Positions 19,192 to 26,615 of a stretch of 64,000 bases of DNA are shown piece after piece (position 1 is the stretch's first letter; each line of letters starts with the position of its first letter). Both the position numbers and the translations under genes were made by a program. This DNA is from Chryseosolibacter sp049791675 (GTDB taxonomy: Bacteria > Bacteroidota > Bacteroidia > Cytophagales > Cyclobacteriaceae): positions 1 to 64,000 of the forward strand of contig JBARAD010000303.1 in the NCBI GenBank assembly GCA_049791675.1. Reading direction: 5' to 3'. The notes under the pieces were generated by a model. The model searched no databases, was not told the DNA's origin, and worked only from the letters and a program-made list of their open reading frames with translations.

Positions 19192-19212
19192 TTCATCAAT
19201 CAACAGCTTTTT

Positions 19213-19240
19213 AAAAACCCGCTTTATGCGGGTTTTTCTT
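19213..19240 (+). terminator. Rho-independent terminator after beta-helix paralog 1
   Basis: A perfect 10-bp stem, AAAAACCCGC (19213-19222) with GCGGGTTTTT (19228-19237), has a TTTAT loop and a T-rich tail. The following 340 bp up to the next gene show no further gene or clear promoter. Confidence 0.9.
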
Positions 19241-19582
19241 TTTTCTTCCATTTTCTTTCAACGGAAATCCATCCTGTACGATAATCCGTCTTCTATCATC
19301 GAAAAAAGCCGGTTCATCCAGCGTTGTTTTCATCGACAATTCTTACTGAAGTTCAGCTAAGGACGACTTTTACTGCTGCTTATCCCCGCTTTTTATTACA
19401 TAAATAAGCGGCTATATGAATCCGCCGGATTTAATTGCCGCTATATGATTCTATTTGGGGTATAAACCCCAAAGCCTATGTAATCCCACCATTACGTCCG
19501 CCCGTCTATTGCTCGCTTTCAGTCTCAAAAATAAACTCCACAACCGGGATCGGCCCACACCGAATCCCCAAAAAAACACGCG

Positions 19583-21010
19583 ATGACCACTCATGCTTTC
19601 TTCATGCTGGGGAAAAAGATCTTATTCATATTCACCGTTTTTTTCCTCCTGATGCGCTGCTCTGACGAACAGCTGATCTCTGATTCAAACACATTAATTT
19701 CCCAGGATTTTAATATGGCAACGGATGGGACCAGCGTTCTCGATGATTGTTCGTCATGTACGTATGTGGTTCCTGCAGACGCCACCATCGTTGACGGGAC
19801 TTTGCTGGGCCTCAAACCCGGAAGTATCATCGGACTAAGCGCTCATGTGAAATACGGAAGCCTGATCTTCCGCAATATCGTGGGCACACTTGATCAACCC
19901 ATTATCATCAGAAATTGCGGCGGAGTCGCACAAATTGATGGCACCGGGAAAGCCCATGGGATAAAAACAGAAACAAGTGCACACTTCCGGATCACAGGAG
20001 GTGATGTTAAAAATTCCTACGGTATCATTGTTACTGGCGGTCAGATGAGTGTAAACCTCGGCAAGCTTAGCACACACTTCGAGGTGGATCATCTTGAAAT
20101 AAAAAACTCGGGCTTTGCCGGGATCATGGCCAAGACCGATCCTACCTGTGACGATGCTACCTTGCGCGCAAATTTTCTGATGAAAGCAGTGGCGCTCCAT
20201 AACAACTATATTCATGACACAGGCGGCGAAGGAATCTATGCCGGCAACTCATTTTTCATGGGGATGGAGACAAATTGCGGCGTAAGGCTTCCCCATGAGA
20301 TCCACTACATCCGCATCTTCGGAAACATTGTAAAAAATACGGGCTGGGACGGCATACAATTAGGGTGCGCAACCAAGGGTGCCAGCATTCACAACAACGT
20401 GGTCGAAAACTACGGAACCGTCAATAAGATATATCAGAACAACGGTATCCAGATCGGTGCCGGTACCGGAGGACTCTGCTACAATAACCTTATTAAGAAT
20501 GGCACAGGAAACGGTCTATTGGTAAACGGACTCGGAGACAATGTGATCTATAACAACGTGATCGAAAATCCCGGGAGTAACGGGGCCTTCTGTGACGAAA
20601 GATATTCCCCGGGGTCAGGATTCAAGTTCATCAACAACACGATCCTCAATCCAAAAAAGGATGGCATCAGGATCTATGCGGATGAAGTTCCGATGAATGT
20701 GATTGTCAACAATATTATCACCAATCCCGGAAGCTACTATACTTACGCATACCCCCGCACGCCGGAGGATGCATTCGTATATAAACTCAACAGCAAGGTG
20801 ATGATCGACATGTCAAACAACTATTTCAATATAGATACCGCAGCCGTTCGATTGAGCAGTATTGTCGATACGAATTACCGGTTGTCAAATGCGTCTCCGG
20901 TGGTTGATGTAGGAAGAGATATTTCGGCCTTCAATATAAAATTCGACTACTACTACAAGCCTCGACTAAAAGGTATGGGCTATGATATCGGCGCGGTGGA
21001 ATTGTACTAA
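19583..21010 (+). CDS. Parallel beta-helix repeat lipoprotein (paralog 2)
   Basis: The 475-residue protein has the same architecture and almost the same length as its upstream neighbour. It has a lipoprotein signal (FLLMRCSDEQ), the cap module CSSCTYVVPADATIVDG, then beta-helix rungs such as IFGNIVKNTGWDGIQLG and FINNTILNPKKDGIRIYAD, and a GYDIGAVELY ending. The two full paralogs align along their whole length, so they arose by tandem duplication and have since diverged. A second in-frame ATG at 19604 would give a shorter signal peptide. It has its own terminator, so it may be transcribed separately from paralog 1. Cell-surface carbohydrate binding or lyase action is inferred only. Confidence 0.88.
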   Translation: MTTHAFFMLGKKILFIFTVFFLLMRCSDEQLISDSNTLISQDFNMATDGTSVLDDCSSCTYVVPADATIVDGTLLGLKPGSIIGLSAHVKYGSLIFRNIVGTLDQPIIIRNCGGVAQIDGTGKAHGIKTETSAHFRITGGDVKNSYGIIVTGGQMSVNLGKLSTHFEVDHLEIKNSGFAGIMAKTDPTCDDATLRANFLMKAVALHNNYIHDTGGEGIYAGNSFFMGMETNCGVRLPHEIHYIRIFGNIVKNTGWDGIQLGCATKGASIHNNVVENYGTVNKIYQNNGIQIGAGTGGLCYNNLIKNGTGNGLLVNGLGDNVIYNNVIENPGSNGAFCDERYSPGSGFKFINNTILNPKKDGIRIYADEVPMNVIVNNIITNPGSYYTYAYPRTPEDAFVYKLNSKVMIDMSNNYFNIDTAAVRLSSIVDTNYRLSNASPVVDVGRDISAFNIKFDYYYKPRLKGMGYDIGAVELY

Positions 21011-21030
21011 GAAGCAATTCTGCCATTGGA

Positions 21031-21062
21031 AAATCCCGCATGAATGTGCGGGATTTTTTTTT
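21031..21062 (+). terminator. Rho-independent terminator after beta-helix paralog 2
   Basis: A perfect 10-bp stem, AAATCCCGCA (21031-21040) with TGCGGGATTT (21045-21054), has a TGAA loop and a run of T residues. Confidence 0.92.
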
Positions 21063-21222
21063 ATGCTTCAGAGAACAACTTTTCATTTGCTTTCCACAAA
21101 TCAAAGTTCAAGGCGCACTGTGTCAAATCATTTTTTATGAATATGATTTGAACGCCTTTTCTTAAACCGACGCGAACCGGAGGAATGATTTTTTGGAAAG
21201 CTCACAGAAATACTATCACATC

Positions 21223-21489
21223 ATGGATTTACCAAAAGTCATCATCAAAGAAAACTACACTGACTATCTGAATGGAAAAGAAGTGGAAGCAACGGTTGTT
21301 TCTGGGAAGAAACCTGTCGAAAAAGGAATGCATGTAATGGGCTTTCATAATTCAATTGCTGTGAACACAGGATTTTCAGTTCCTAAGGAAAAACAGTCGC
21401 ATTATATCGGTGTCGAAGGAATGATAACAGAAATACACTATGCTGTTTCGTCCCCTCACACGCAGGTGAGAGTAGTGAAAATCCAGTAA
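21223..21489 (+). CDS. Small hypothetical protein
   Basis: The 88-residue protein starts MDLPKVIIKENYTDYLNG and contains KKPVEKGMHVMGFHNSIAV. The text looks like a small soluble beta-rich domain. An in-frame TTG 30 bp upstream is an alternative start. No signal peptide or family is recognised. It stands alone between the beta-helix terminator and a convergent DUF488 gene. A short frame at 21573-21776 downstream was not accepted as a gene. Confidence 0.55.
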   Translation: MDLPKVIIKENYTDYLNGKEVEATVVSGKKPVEKGMHVMGFHNSIAVNTGFSVPKEKQSHYIGVEGMITEIHYAVSSPHTQVRVVKIQ

Positions 21490-21782
21490 GGGCTGAACGT
21501 GCTGTCGCGCCCCCGATTCACCGGCTGTGCTTTCGGTACAGTTTTTTAATTTCTTCCTGAAATTCACTTTTTATGAAATATGTGTGGTCATCATTGGGCA
21601 ATAGCCCGAACCAGCAATTACAGGCTTCTGACAAACTCAATGGTGTCAGAACGAGACATATCAGGGGCTATGGACGTGCCGTAACATTTTCTTCAACCAA
21701 CATGGAATGGTCGTCAGCGCAGGCAACTTACTCTTTTGAATTCAAAATCTTCGAGTCGTCTTTTTGTCGTGGTTAACCACGC

Positions 21783-22364
21783 TTAACCACCATAAAATAA
21801 CTCACCCTGTACTGGCCTTGCCGGACTTGTGAAGGGGTGTTCAGTCAGTTTTCCCTTCTCCATAATATGCCACACGCCCCATCCGCGTGTCTTCAGAAAA
21901 TCGGACACCAGAGCCCGGTGACATTTCCACCAGGGAGCTTCTGAACACATATAGGCGGTTCGTTCCTTCGTGGCCATCATTTCTAACTGAGAAACTTCGT
22001 TTTTAAATTCAGTGGTTTGCATATAGTCTGCATAACCCCGGAAGGCGGCATGTCTCCACGCCGTATTGCTTGAATTTTCACGTGGTTTTCTCCTTCCGCC
22101 CAGACCGGGCATATGCGTATAGCCTATACCTGAATCTATTAATGACGCTGAAAGGATCTCCTTATTGAATTGCGGATGACGCCGGGACCCGGGAAAGGCC
22201 CGGATATCAACAAGCAATTGTATACGGTGCATCAGTAATAAATGACCAAATTCCTCCCACGATCGTGTTGAATGACCGATTGTCCAGATTGTTTTCTCCG
22301 CCTGCATGAAACCCCATGCACAAAACTCAAACCAGCCAACAGCATTTGTCTTTTGTCGGGCCAT
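21783..22364 (-). CDS. DUF488 family protein
   Basis: The protein has up to 193 residues. From residue 24 it shows the DUF488 hallmark (IWTIGHSTRSWEEF), followed by LLVDIRAFPGSRRHPQFNKE, in which the conserved D-x-R and P-x-S residues can be seen. A later segment, YMCSEAPWWKCHRALVSDFL, has the conserved C-x-E and C-H-R residues of the family. DUF488 proteins are small cytoplasmic proteins whose biochemical role is not settled. The start at 22364 gives a 19-residue extension before the domain; the Met at residue 20 is a likely alternative. Confidence 0.85.
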   Translation of the reverse strand: MARQKTNAVGWFEFCAWGFMQAEKTIWTIGHSTRSWEEFGHLLLMHRIQLLVDIRAFPGSRRHPQFNKEILSASLIDSGIGYTHMPGLGGRRKPRENSSNTAWRHAAFRGYADYMQTTEFKNEVSQLEMMATKERTAYMCSEAPWWKCHRALVSDFLKTRGWGVWHIMEKGKLTEHPFTSPARPVQGELFYGG

Positions 22365-22453
22365 CTAACGGAATGCTTTTTTAATAAAGAAAGGACACAC
22401 GGCGCCAAACCCGTACAAACCAACCGTGAAGGTTATTCACCAGTACAGATATC

Positions 22454-22630
22454 ATGATGATGAAGGCATATAAGATCAACGCTGATTCCTTTCCTGCGCA
22501 ATCCAATACGAGACCGGGTAAGGAAAATCCGGTCCCGGTGAGAACGGAACCACAGCCGGACGAACCGGAACAACAACCTCTAAAACCTAAACGCAAAAAG
22601 AAGAGCGCTTTCGAAATAGTCATGGGCTAG
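22454..22630 (+). CDS. Very small Pro- and Lys-rich protein
   Basis: A 58-codon frame opens with three consecutive ATG codons (22454, 22457 and 22460) and ends at a TAG at 22628-22630. The middle is rich in Pro, Gln and Glu (PVPVRTEPQPDEPEQQ) and is followed by a basic cluster, KPKRKKKSAFE. The composition and the clean spacing (the cupin start is 20-50 bp downstream) suggest a real small gene. No family is recognised. It could be a short disordered basic protein, or chance. Confidence 0.45.
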   Translation: MMMKAYKINADSFPAQSNTRPGKENPVPVRTEPQPDEPEQQPLKPKRKKKSAFEIVMG

Positions 22631-22649
22631 GCCGTTGATCAAGTCGCAC

Positions 22650-23246
22650 ATGATCTCAATCCAAAATCTACAAAAAACTATGAAGTCACTTGTTGATTCA
22701 ATCCAGCCAATACAGAATCTCAATATAACACGCCACCTCGTAACCGAGGACGGCGCATATCCCAACAATGGGCTTTTACCATTGTTGCTTTACCACCATG
22801 CATTTCCTGTTACGGAAAGTGAAGATACCATAAAGGAGCTACTGGAGACCAACAGCTGGTCAAACACGTGGGTCGATGGCATCTATGATTATCACCATTA
22901 TCACAGCACCGCACATGAAGTGCTCGTTGTCTTAAGTGGGTCTGCGCGCGTACAGTTCGGTGGTCCAAACGGGATCACGTTACCCATCGAAAAAGGTGAC
23001 GTCATCATCATTCCAGCAGGCGTCGCCCACAAAAGAATCGATGAGGTCGATGACTTCACGTGTCTGGGTGCCTATCCCATGGGACAGGACTATGATATGA
23101 ACTATGGAAAAAAAGAAGAGCGCCCGCATGCTGAGGAAAATATCCGGCACCTGCCCCTGCCCGAGAATGATCCGCTGTACGGTTATGACGGTCCTCTTGT
23201 GAAGAGCTGGTTTCCGGAATCAAAGCGCACGGCCCAATCTCTGTAG
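22650..23246 (+). CDS. YjlB-like cupin protein
   Basis: The protein has about 198 residues. Its single cupin barrel is visible in the stretch YHHYHSTAHEVLVVLSG (metal-ligand type H-x-H, His and Glu), followed by a GPNGITLPIEKGDVIIIP loop and PAGVAHKR, which supplies the last His. The overall pattern, with a C-terminal YPMGQDYDMNYG stretch, matches the uncharacterised cupin family of Bacillus YjlB. A metal-bound small-molecule enzyme or sensor is likely; the substrate is unknown. The ATG at 22650 was chosen over an upstream TTG; the Met at 22680 is another option. Confidence 0.8.
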   Translation: MISIQNLQKTMKSLVDSIQPIQNLNITRHLVTEDGAYPNNGLLPLLLYHHAFPVTESEDTIKELLETNSWSNTWVDGIYDYHHYHSTAHEVLVVLSGSARVQFGGPNGITLPIEKGDVIIIPAGVAHKRIDEVDDFTCLGAYPMGQDYDMNYGKKEERPHAEENIRHLPLPENDPLYGYDGPLVKSWFPESKRTAQSL

Positions 23247-23365
23247 CGACAACGGGCTATCTGCACGCAGTAAGCATTCAGCATTATAAGAATTCAAAAC
23301 GGGCATGATCGGCATTGGTCACTGTCTAGACCTCTGAAAACTGCGCTATGCAGGCCTTCAAAACA

Positions 23366-23393
23366 AAAACCCGTCAGAGTGACGGGTTTTTTG
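23366..23393. terminator. Bidirectional terminator between convergent genes
   Basis: A perfect 10-bp stem, AAAACCCGTC (23366-23375) with GACGGGTTTT (23381-23390), has an AGAGT loop and A/T-rich flanks on both sides. It serves the cupin gene and the convergent esterase gene. Confidence 0.88.
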
Positions 23394-23429
23394 TTCAACT
23401 AACACACAAATAATCTGAATGTGGCTGTC

Positions 23430-24818
23430 CTATTCGGCCAATGCCAACATTGATTCCAAAGAAGAGTCCAGGCTGATCACGGACAAGCTTCCGCTGGCAA
23501 CGGTGACAAGAACGTTATCATAATCCGTGGCACCGTCGTTATCTTTTACGGTCAATCTGAAGTAATACTTTCCAGCCTTTAAATTACTGACGGTGGATGA
23601 GGCCGATGTTGAATAACTGATCGTAGCGGTCGAAGGTCCGCCATATTGCGTCCACTTGTAGGATGCAATTGAACCATCACTGTCTTTGGCCGCACCGTAA
23701 AGTTTTACCGAATTTGTTGGAAGCGTAAGGTTCTTGTCGGCACCTGCGTTGGCGATCGGCGCTGTATTGGTGGAAGTAGATGTCGCGCTTTTCACAACGA
23801 CGGTCACATCGTCTGAAGATGCCAGGCCTTTGGTATCCTTGACAGTTAACCTGAATACATAGGTCCCTGCCGCGAGGTTATAGGCTTTAACTTTGGATGT
23901 GGTTTGCCCGCTCAGGCTTGCAGTGCCGCCAGATACTTTGGCCCAGGAATAACTTGCAATACCATCGCCATCAGAGGCCGAACCCTGGAGGTACACATAG
24001 TTCGTAGGCAAGGTGATCGTTTTACCAGATCCGGCGCTGACAACAGGTGCAGTGTTTGAGGTGGAAGACGTGGAGCCGTTCGTATAACTCAGCATCCAAT
24101 CGAGGGCATTCGTGGTGTTATAGACTTTGTCCCAGATCACGTGGCCCGCGCCCGCGAATAATGTAGCTTTTGCAAGCGGACTTGGTTTAGGCGTACATGC
24201 ATTGATGGCGCTGACCATCTTCGTCGTTACAGTATAGGAGACAACATAGTCTTTGTCACCGTGAAAACCCCAGACCGGGACATTTTGGGACGCAATCGCA
24301 CAGGCTTTGCTCAAGGCACTTCCCCCCGCGCAGATGGGCAAAGCGGCTGCAAACACTTCAGGATAAGCACCCAATGTAGTCCATGCACCGAATCCGCCAA
24401 GGCTGAGTCCGGTGATGTAAATTCTCCTGGGATCGACCCGCAGGGTCCGTTTAACGTGGTTAATAACCTCCATCACGTACGCTGCCGGCCACGTGCCATA
24501 GGATGTTTTCAATTGGGGTGAAATCAGGATAAAGGGATACTGCTGACCGTACTTGACGTATTTCGGCAGCCCAACATTGGCAACTTTCAGCAGCGAAGAT
24601 TTTAAGGTGGCAGGATCGGTTGAAGTCGTACCCTTCTCCTTGATACCATGCAAAGAGATCACAACAGGATAGGAATTCGAATTATTGTTATAACCCTGGG
24701 GCAGATACTCGAGGTATGCTGTGTTAGCGGGAGTAATTTTAGCCGTTTGCTGCGCAAGGGCAACAGAAGACATAAGGGTTCCAAGAACCACAATGGTAGC
24801 AAATAATTTAAGTCTCAT
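23430..24818 (-). CDS. Secreted alpha/beta-hydrolase (esterase type) with two PKD-like domains, paralog A
   Basis: The 462-residue protein has a signal peptide ending ALAQ (residue 22). The hydrolase domain (about 30-270) shows YLEYLPQGY, an oxyanion-type ISLHGIKEKG, the nucleophile elbow GLSLGGFG, a later HGDKD with the probable acid and GAGHVIW with the probable His. This resembles extracellular polyester or feruloyl-type esterases of the DLH/prolyl-oligopeptidase group. Two PKD/REJ-like beta domains follow (about 275-362 and 370-450). It ends LESMLALAE, without the sorting tail seen in its paralog. The esterase substrate is not known. It shares a long stretch of sequence with the gene at 26616-28589. 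Confidence 0.88.
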   Translation of the reverse strand: MRLKLFATIVVLGTLMSSVALAQQTAKITPANTAYLEYLPQGYNNNSNSYPVVISLHGIKEKGTTSTDPATLKSSLLKVANVGLPKYVKYGQQYPFILISPQLKTSYGTWPAAYVMEVINHVKRTLRVDPRRIYITGLSLGGFGAWTTLGAYPEVFAAALPICAGGSALSKACAIASQNVPVWGFHGDKDYVVSYTVTTKMVSAINACTPKPSPLAKATLFAGAGHVIWDKVYNTTNALDWMLSYTNGSTSSTSNTAPVVSAGSGKTITLPTNYVYLQGSASDGDGIASYSWAKVSGGTASLSGQTTSKVKAYNLAAGTYVFRLTVKDTKGLASSDDVTVVVKSATSTSTNTAPIANAGADKNLTLPTNSVKLYGAAKDSDGSIASYKWTQYGGPSTATISYSTSASSTVSNLKAGKYYFRLTVKDNDGATDYDNVLVTVASGSLSVISLDSSLESMLALAE

Positions 24819-25318
24819 GTTTTAGTTAATGTTTTTTAATCGCAGCCCATCCTGCAGGAAAAACTGCTGGGGCAGGGAAATCAGGTATAGTAACAAAAGA
24901 GAAAGCTCAACTTTTTTCGACAAGATCTGAAGATCACCAGTCACTTCATGGTCCACCTGTGTTTAAATTCTTCCAAGTTTCAGGTTCGAAGGATTACCAC
25001 CTGGCCTAGATGGTCTCCGGAGCGCTTTCTAATTGGTCCGCAAGAAAAGGGAAAATGAATGATTAATATTTTCAAAAAAGATGAGCGTCATCATATATCG
25101 GGGAAGTGACGGATAGGAACGATATAATTTTTTAAAAAGGTAATTTTTCCCCCAATTTTATCGAGGCATGGAAAGCTTTCCACAGTATTTACAGCTGCTT
25201 ACAGCGGGCAAATGCGTTTGAATCATTGTTCAAAAAGAAAAGGCTGGTAGCCCCACCGTGGCTCAGTTTTATGTGAAGCGGCAATTCAGAAACTCCACGA
25301 CTGCCGCTGCAGAAACCC
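24819..25318. other. 500-bp gap without a recognisable gene
   Basis: AT-rich DNA lies upstream of the esterase start. No frame here looks protein-like and no terminator or consensus promoter is clear; the frames at 25189-25413 overlap the next gene and read as shadows. It probably carries the esterase promoter. Confidence 0.5.
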
Positions 25319-25879
25319 CTACGCCTTGTCCATTTTTGATTTGGCCTGGATGCACCAAAAGAACTCATCGATGAAAATTTTCGCACGGTCGTCAATGCCT
25401 TTATTGAGCGCATGGCCGTCTTGTGTAAATGACGCTTCGACGCTCGGCACGGGAAACATCGCCGGTATCACCCATGCGCGTATTTTCCAAAGCGTAAACA
25501 ACAACGATGTGATCACCTGCGTGCCTCCAAAGATCCCATCGGATACAGTACTGATGGCGATGGGTTTGTGAAACCATTCCACGTACAAAAGATCAATAAC
25601 GTTTTTGATGCTTGCAGGATATCCGCCATTATATTCCGGCGTCACGATGATGACACCATCTGCTTTTTTGATGCGCTCTGCAAAATCAAGCACATCCGGT
25701 GATGGACTTGGCTGATATTTTAAACGCTCTGTAAACACCGGGAATTGATAGACGTTCAGGTCCAGGATCTCGGCCGTTGCAAGATTCTGTTTCACCAGAT
25801 AATTTTCAAAATAGCGTGCAACCCTGTGGCTATTCCGGCCCGTACGTACACTCGAAGAGATTATGGCAATGTGTGGCAT
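25319..25879 (-). CDS. NADPH-dependent FMN reductase family flavoprotein
   Basis: The 186-residue flavodoxin-like protein begins MPHIAIISSSVRTGRNSHRV, which is the first strand and the FMN phosphate loop. It continues with GVIIVTPEYNGGYPASIKN, the family signature around the flavin ring. Members reduce flavins, quinones or azo compounds with NADPH in the cytoplasm. The Met at 25879 starts exactly at the first beta strand; in-frame starts at 25891 and 25909 would add 4 or 10 residues. It is divergent from the Nudix gene, with a gap of about 80 bp. Confidence 0.9.
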   Translation of the reverse strand: MPHIAIISSSVRTGRNSHRVARYFENYLVKQNLATAEILDLNVYQFPVFTERLKYQPSPSPDVLDFAERIKKADGVIIVTPEYNGGYPASIKNVIDLLYVEWFHKPIAISTVSDGIFGGTQVITSLLFTLWKIRAWVIPAMFPVPSVEASFTQDGHALNKGIDDRAKIFIDEFFWCIQAKSKMDKA

Positions 25880-25959
25880 GATAGAATTCATCGCGTGAAT
25901 ATGAAACAATATTTGCGCAATAGAAAAGAGTTTTTATCCTTTGTAGGTAAACCGCGTCC

Positions 25960-26436
25960 ATGAAACAGAATTTAGCAGCTGGCCTCCTCATGTGCAGACA
26001 CGTGAACGGAGCCCTCCAGTTCTTCCTCGTCCATCCCGGCGGGCCGTTCTATAAAAACAAGGACGCGGGCGTATGGTCAATACCCAAGGGTATTCCGGAG
26101 GAAGGGGAAGATTTGATGCAGGCTGCACAACGTGAATTTCTGGAAGAGACGGGACTTCGGTCGACTGCACCTTTCTATGATATCGGCACTGTAAAACAGA
26201 AGGGCGGTAAAGTCGTACATGGGTGGGCCTTTCGGGGATCATGGGACCCGGAATCGGGTATCACATGCAACAACTTTTCGCTTGAGTGGCCTCCCCGATC
26301 CGGACGGATGATGGACTTTCCGGAAGTAGATAAAGCCCGGTGGATGGAGTACGGCGAAGCGGTAAGGATGATCAACCCGGCTCAGATTCCATTTCTTGAC
26401 CGCACCAAAGAAATCATGGGGACTCCATCTTCTTAA
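25960..26436 (+). CDS. Nudix hydrolase
   Basis: The 158-residue protein has a complete Nudix box, GIPEEGEDLMQAAQREFLEETGL (given in parts: G-x5-E, x7, REFLEETG-L), at residues about 44-66. This motif binds metal and cleaves nucleoside-diphosphate-linked compounds. The N-terminal GLLMCRHVNGALQFFLVHPGG and the C-terminal DFPEVDKARWMEYGEA fit the small house-cleaning or NTP-hydrolase group. The exact substrate is not readable. Confidence 0.9.
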   Translation: MKQNLAAGLLMCRHVNGALQFFLVHPGGPFYKNKDAGVWSIPKGIPEEGEDLMQAAQREFLEETGLRSTAPFYDIGTVKQKGGKVVHGWAFRGSWDPESGITCNNFSLEWPPRSGRMMDFPEVDKARWMEYGEAVRMINPAQIPFLDRTKEIMGTPSS

Positions 26437-26522
26437 CGGGCCCCCGGGCGCTGCCCGTATTAACGCAATCGGTCTTGCCACTGCGCTGTTCCCTTTCGCT
26501 CTGGGATACTTTCAACAGGACT

Positions 26523-26566
26523 AAAAAAACGAAAACCACCAGTCCTCCGTCTGAGGACATGGTGGT
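26523..26566 (-). terminator. Terminator-like hairpin after esterase paralog B
   Basis: Read on the minus strand, ACCACC and GTCCTC pair with GAGGAC and GGTGGT across small internal loops (26535-26566), and a T-rich tail (26523-26530) follows. The stem is interrupted by an unequal bulge, so it is weaker than the perfect hairpins elsewhere in this window. Confidence 0.6.
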
Positions 26567-26615
26567 ATTCTGCAAACCTAAAACTACTACTCGTCATCAC
26601 CGCCCCGACGATTGC

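Noticed and set aside
21573..21776. 67-codon plus-strand frame between the small hypothetical gene and DUF488
   Set aside because: Composition is not protein-like, there is no signal, and no sign of a family; probably chance.
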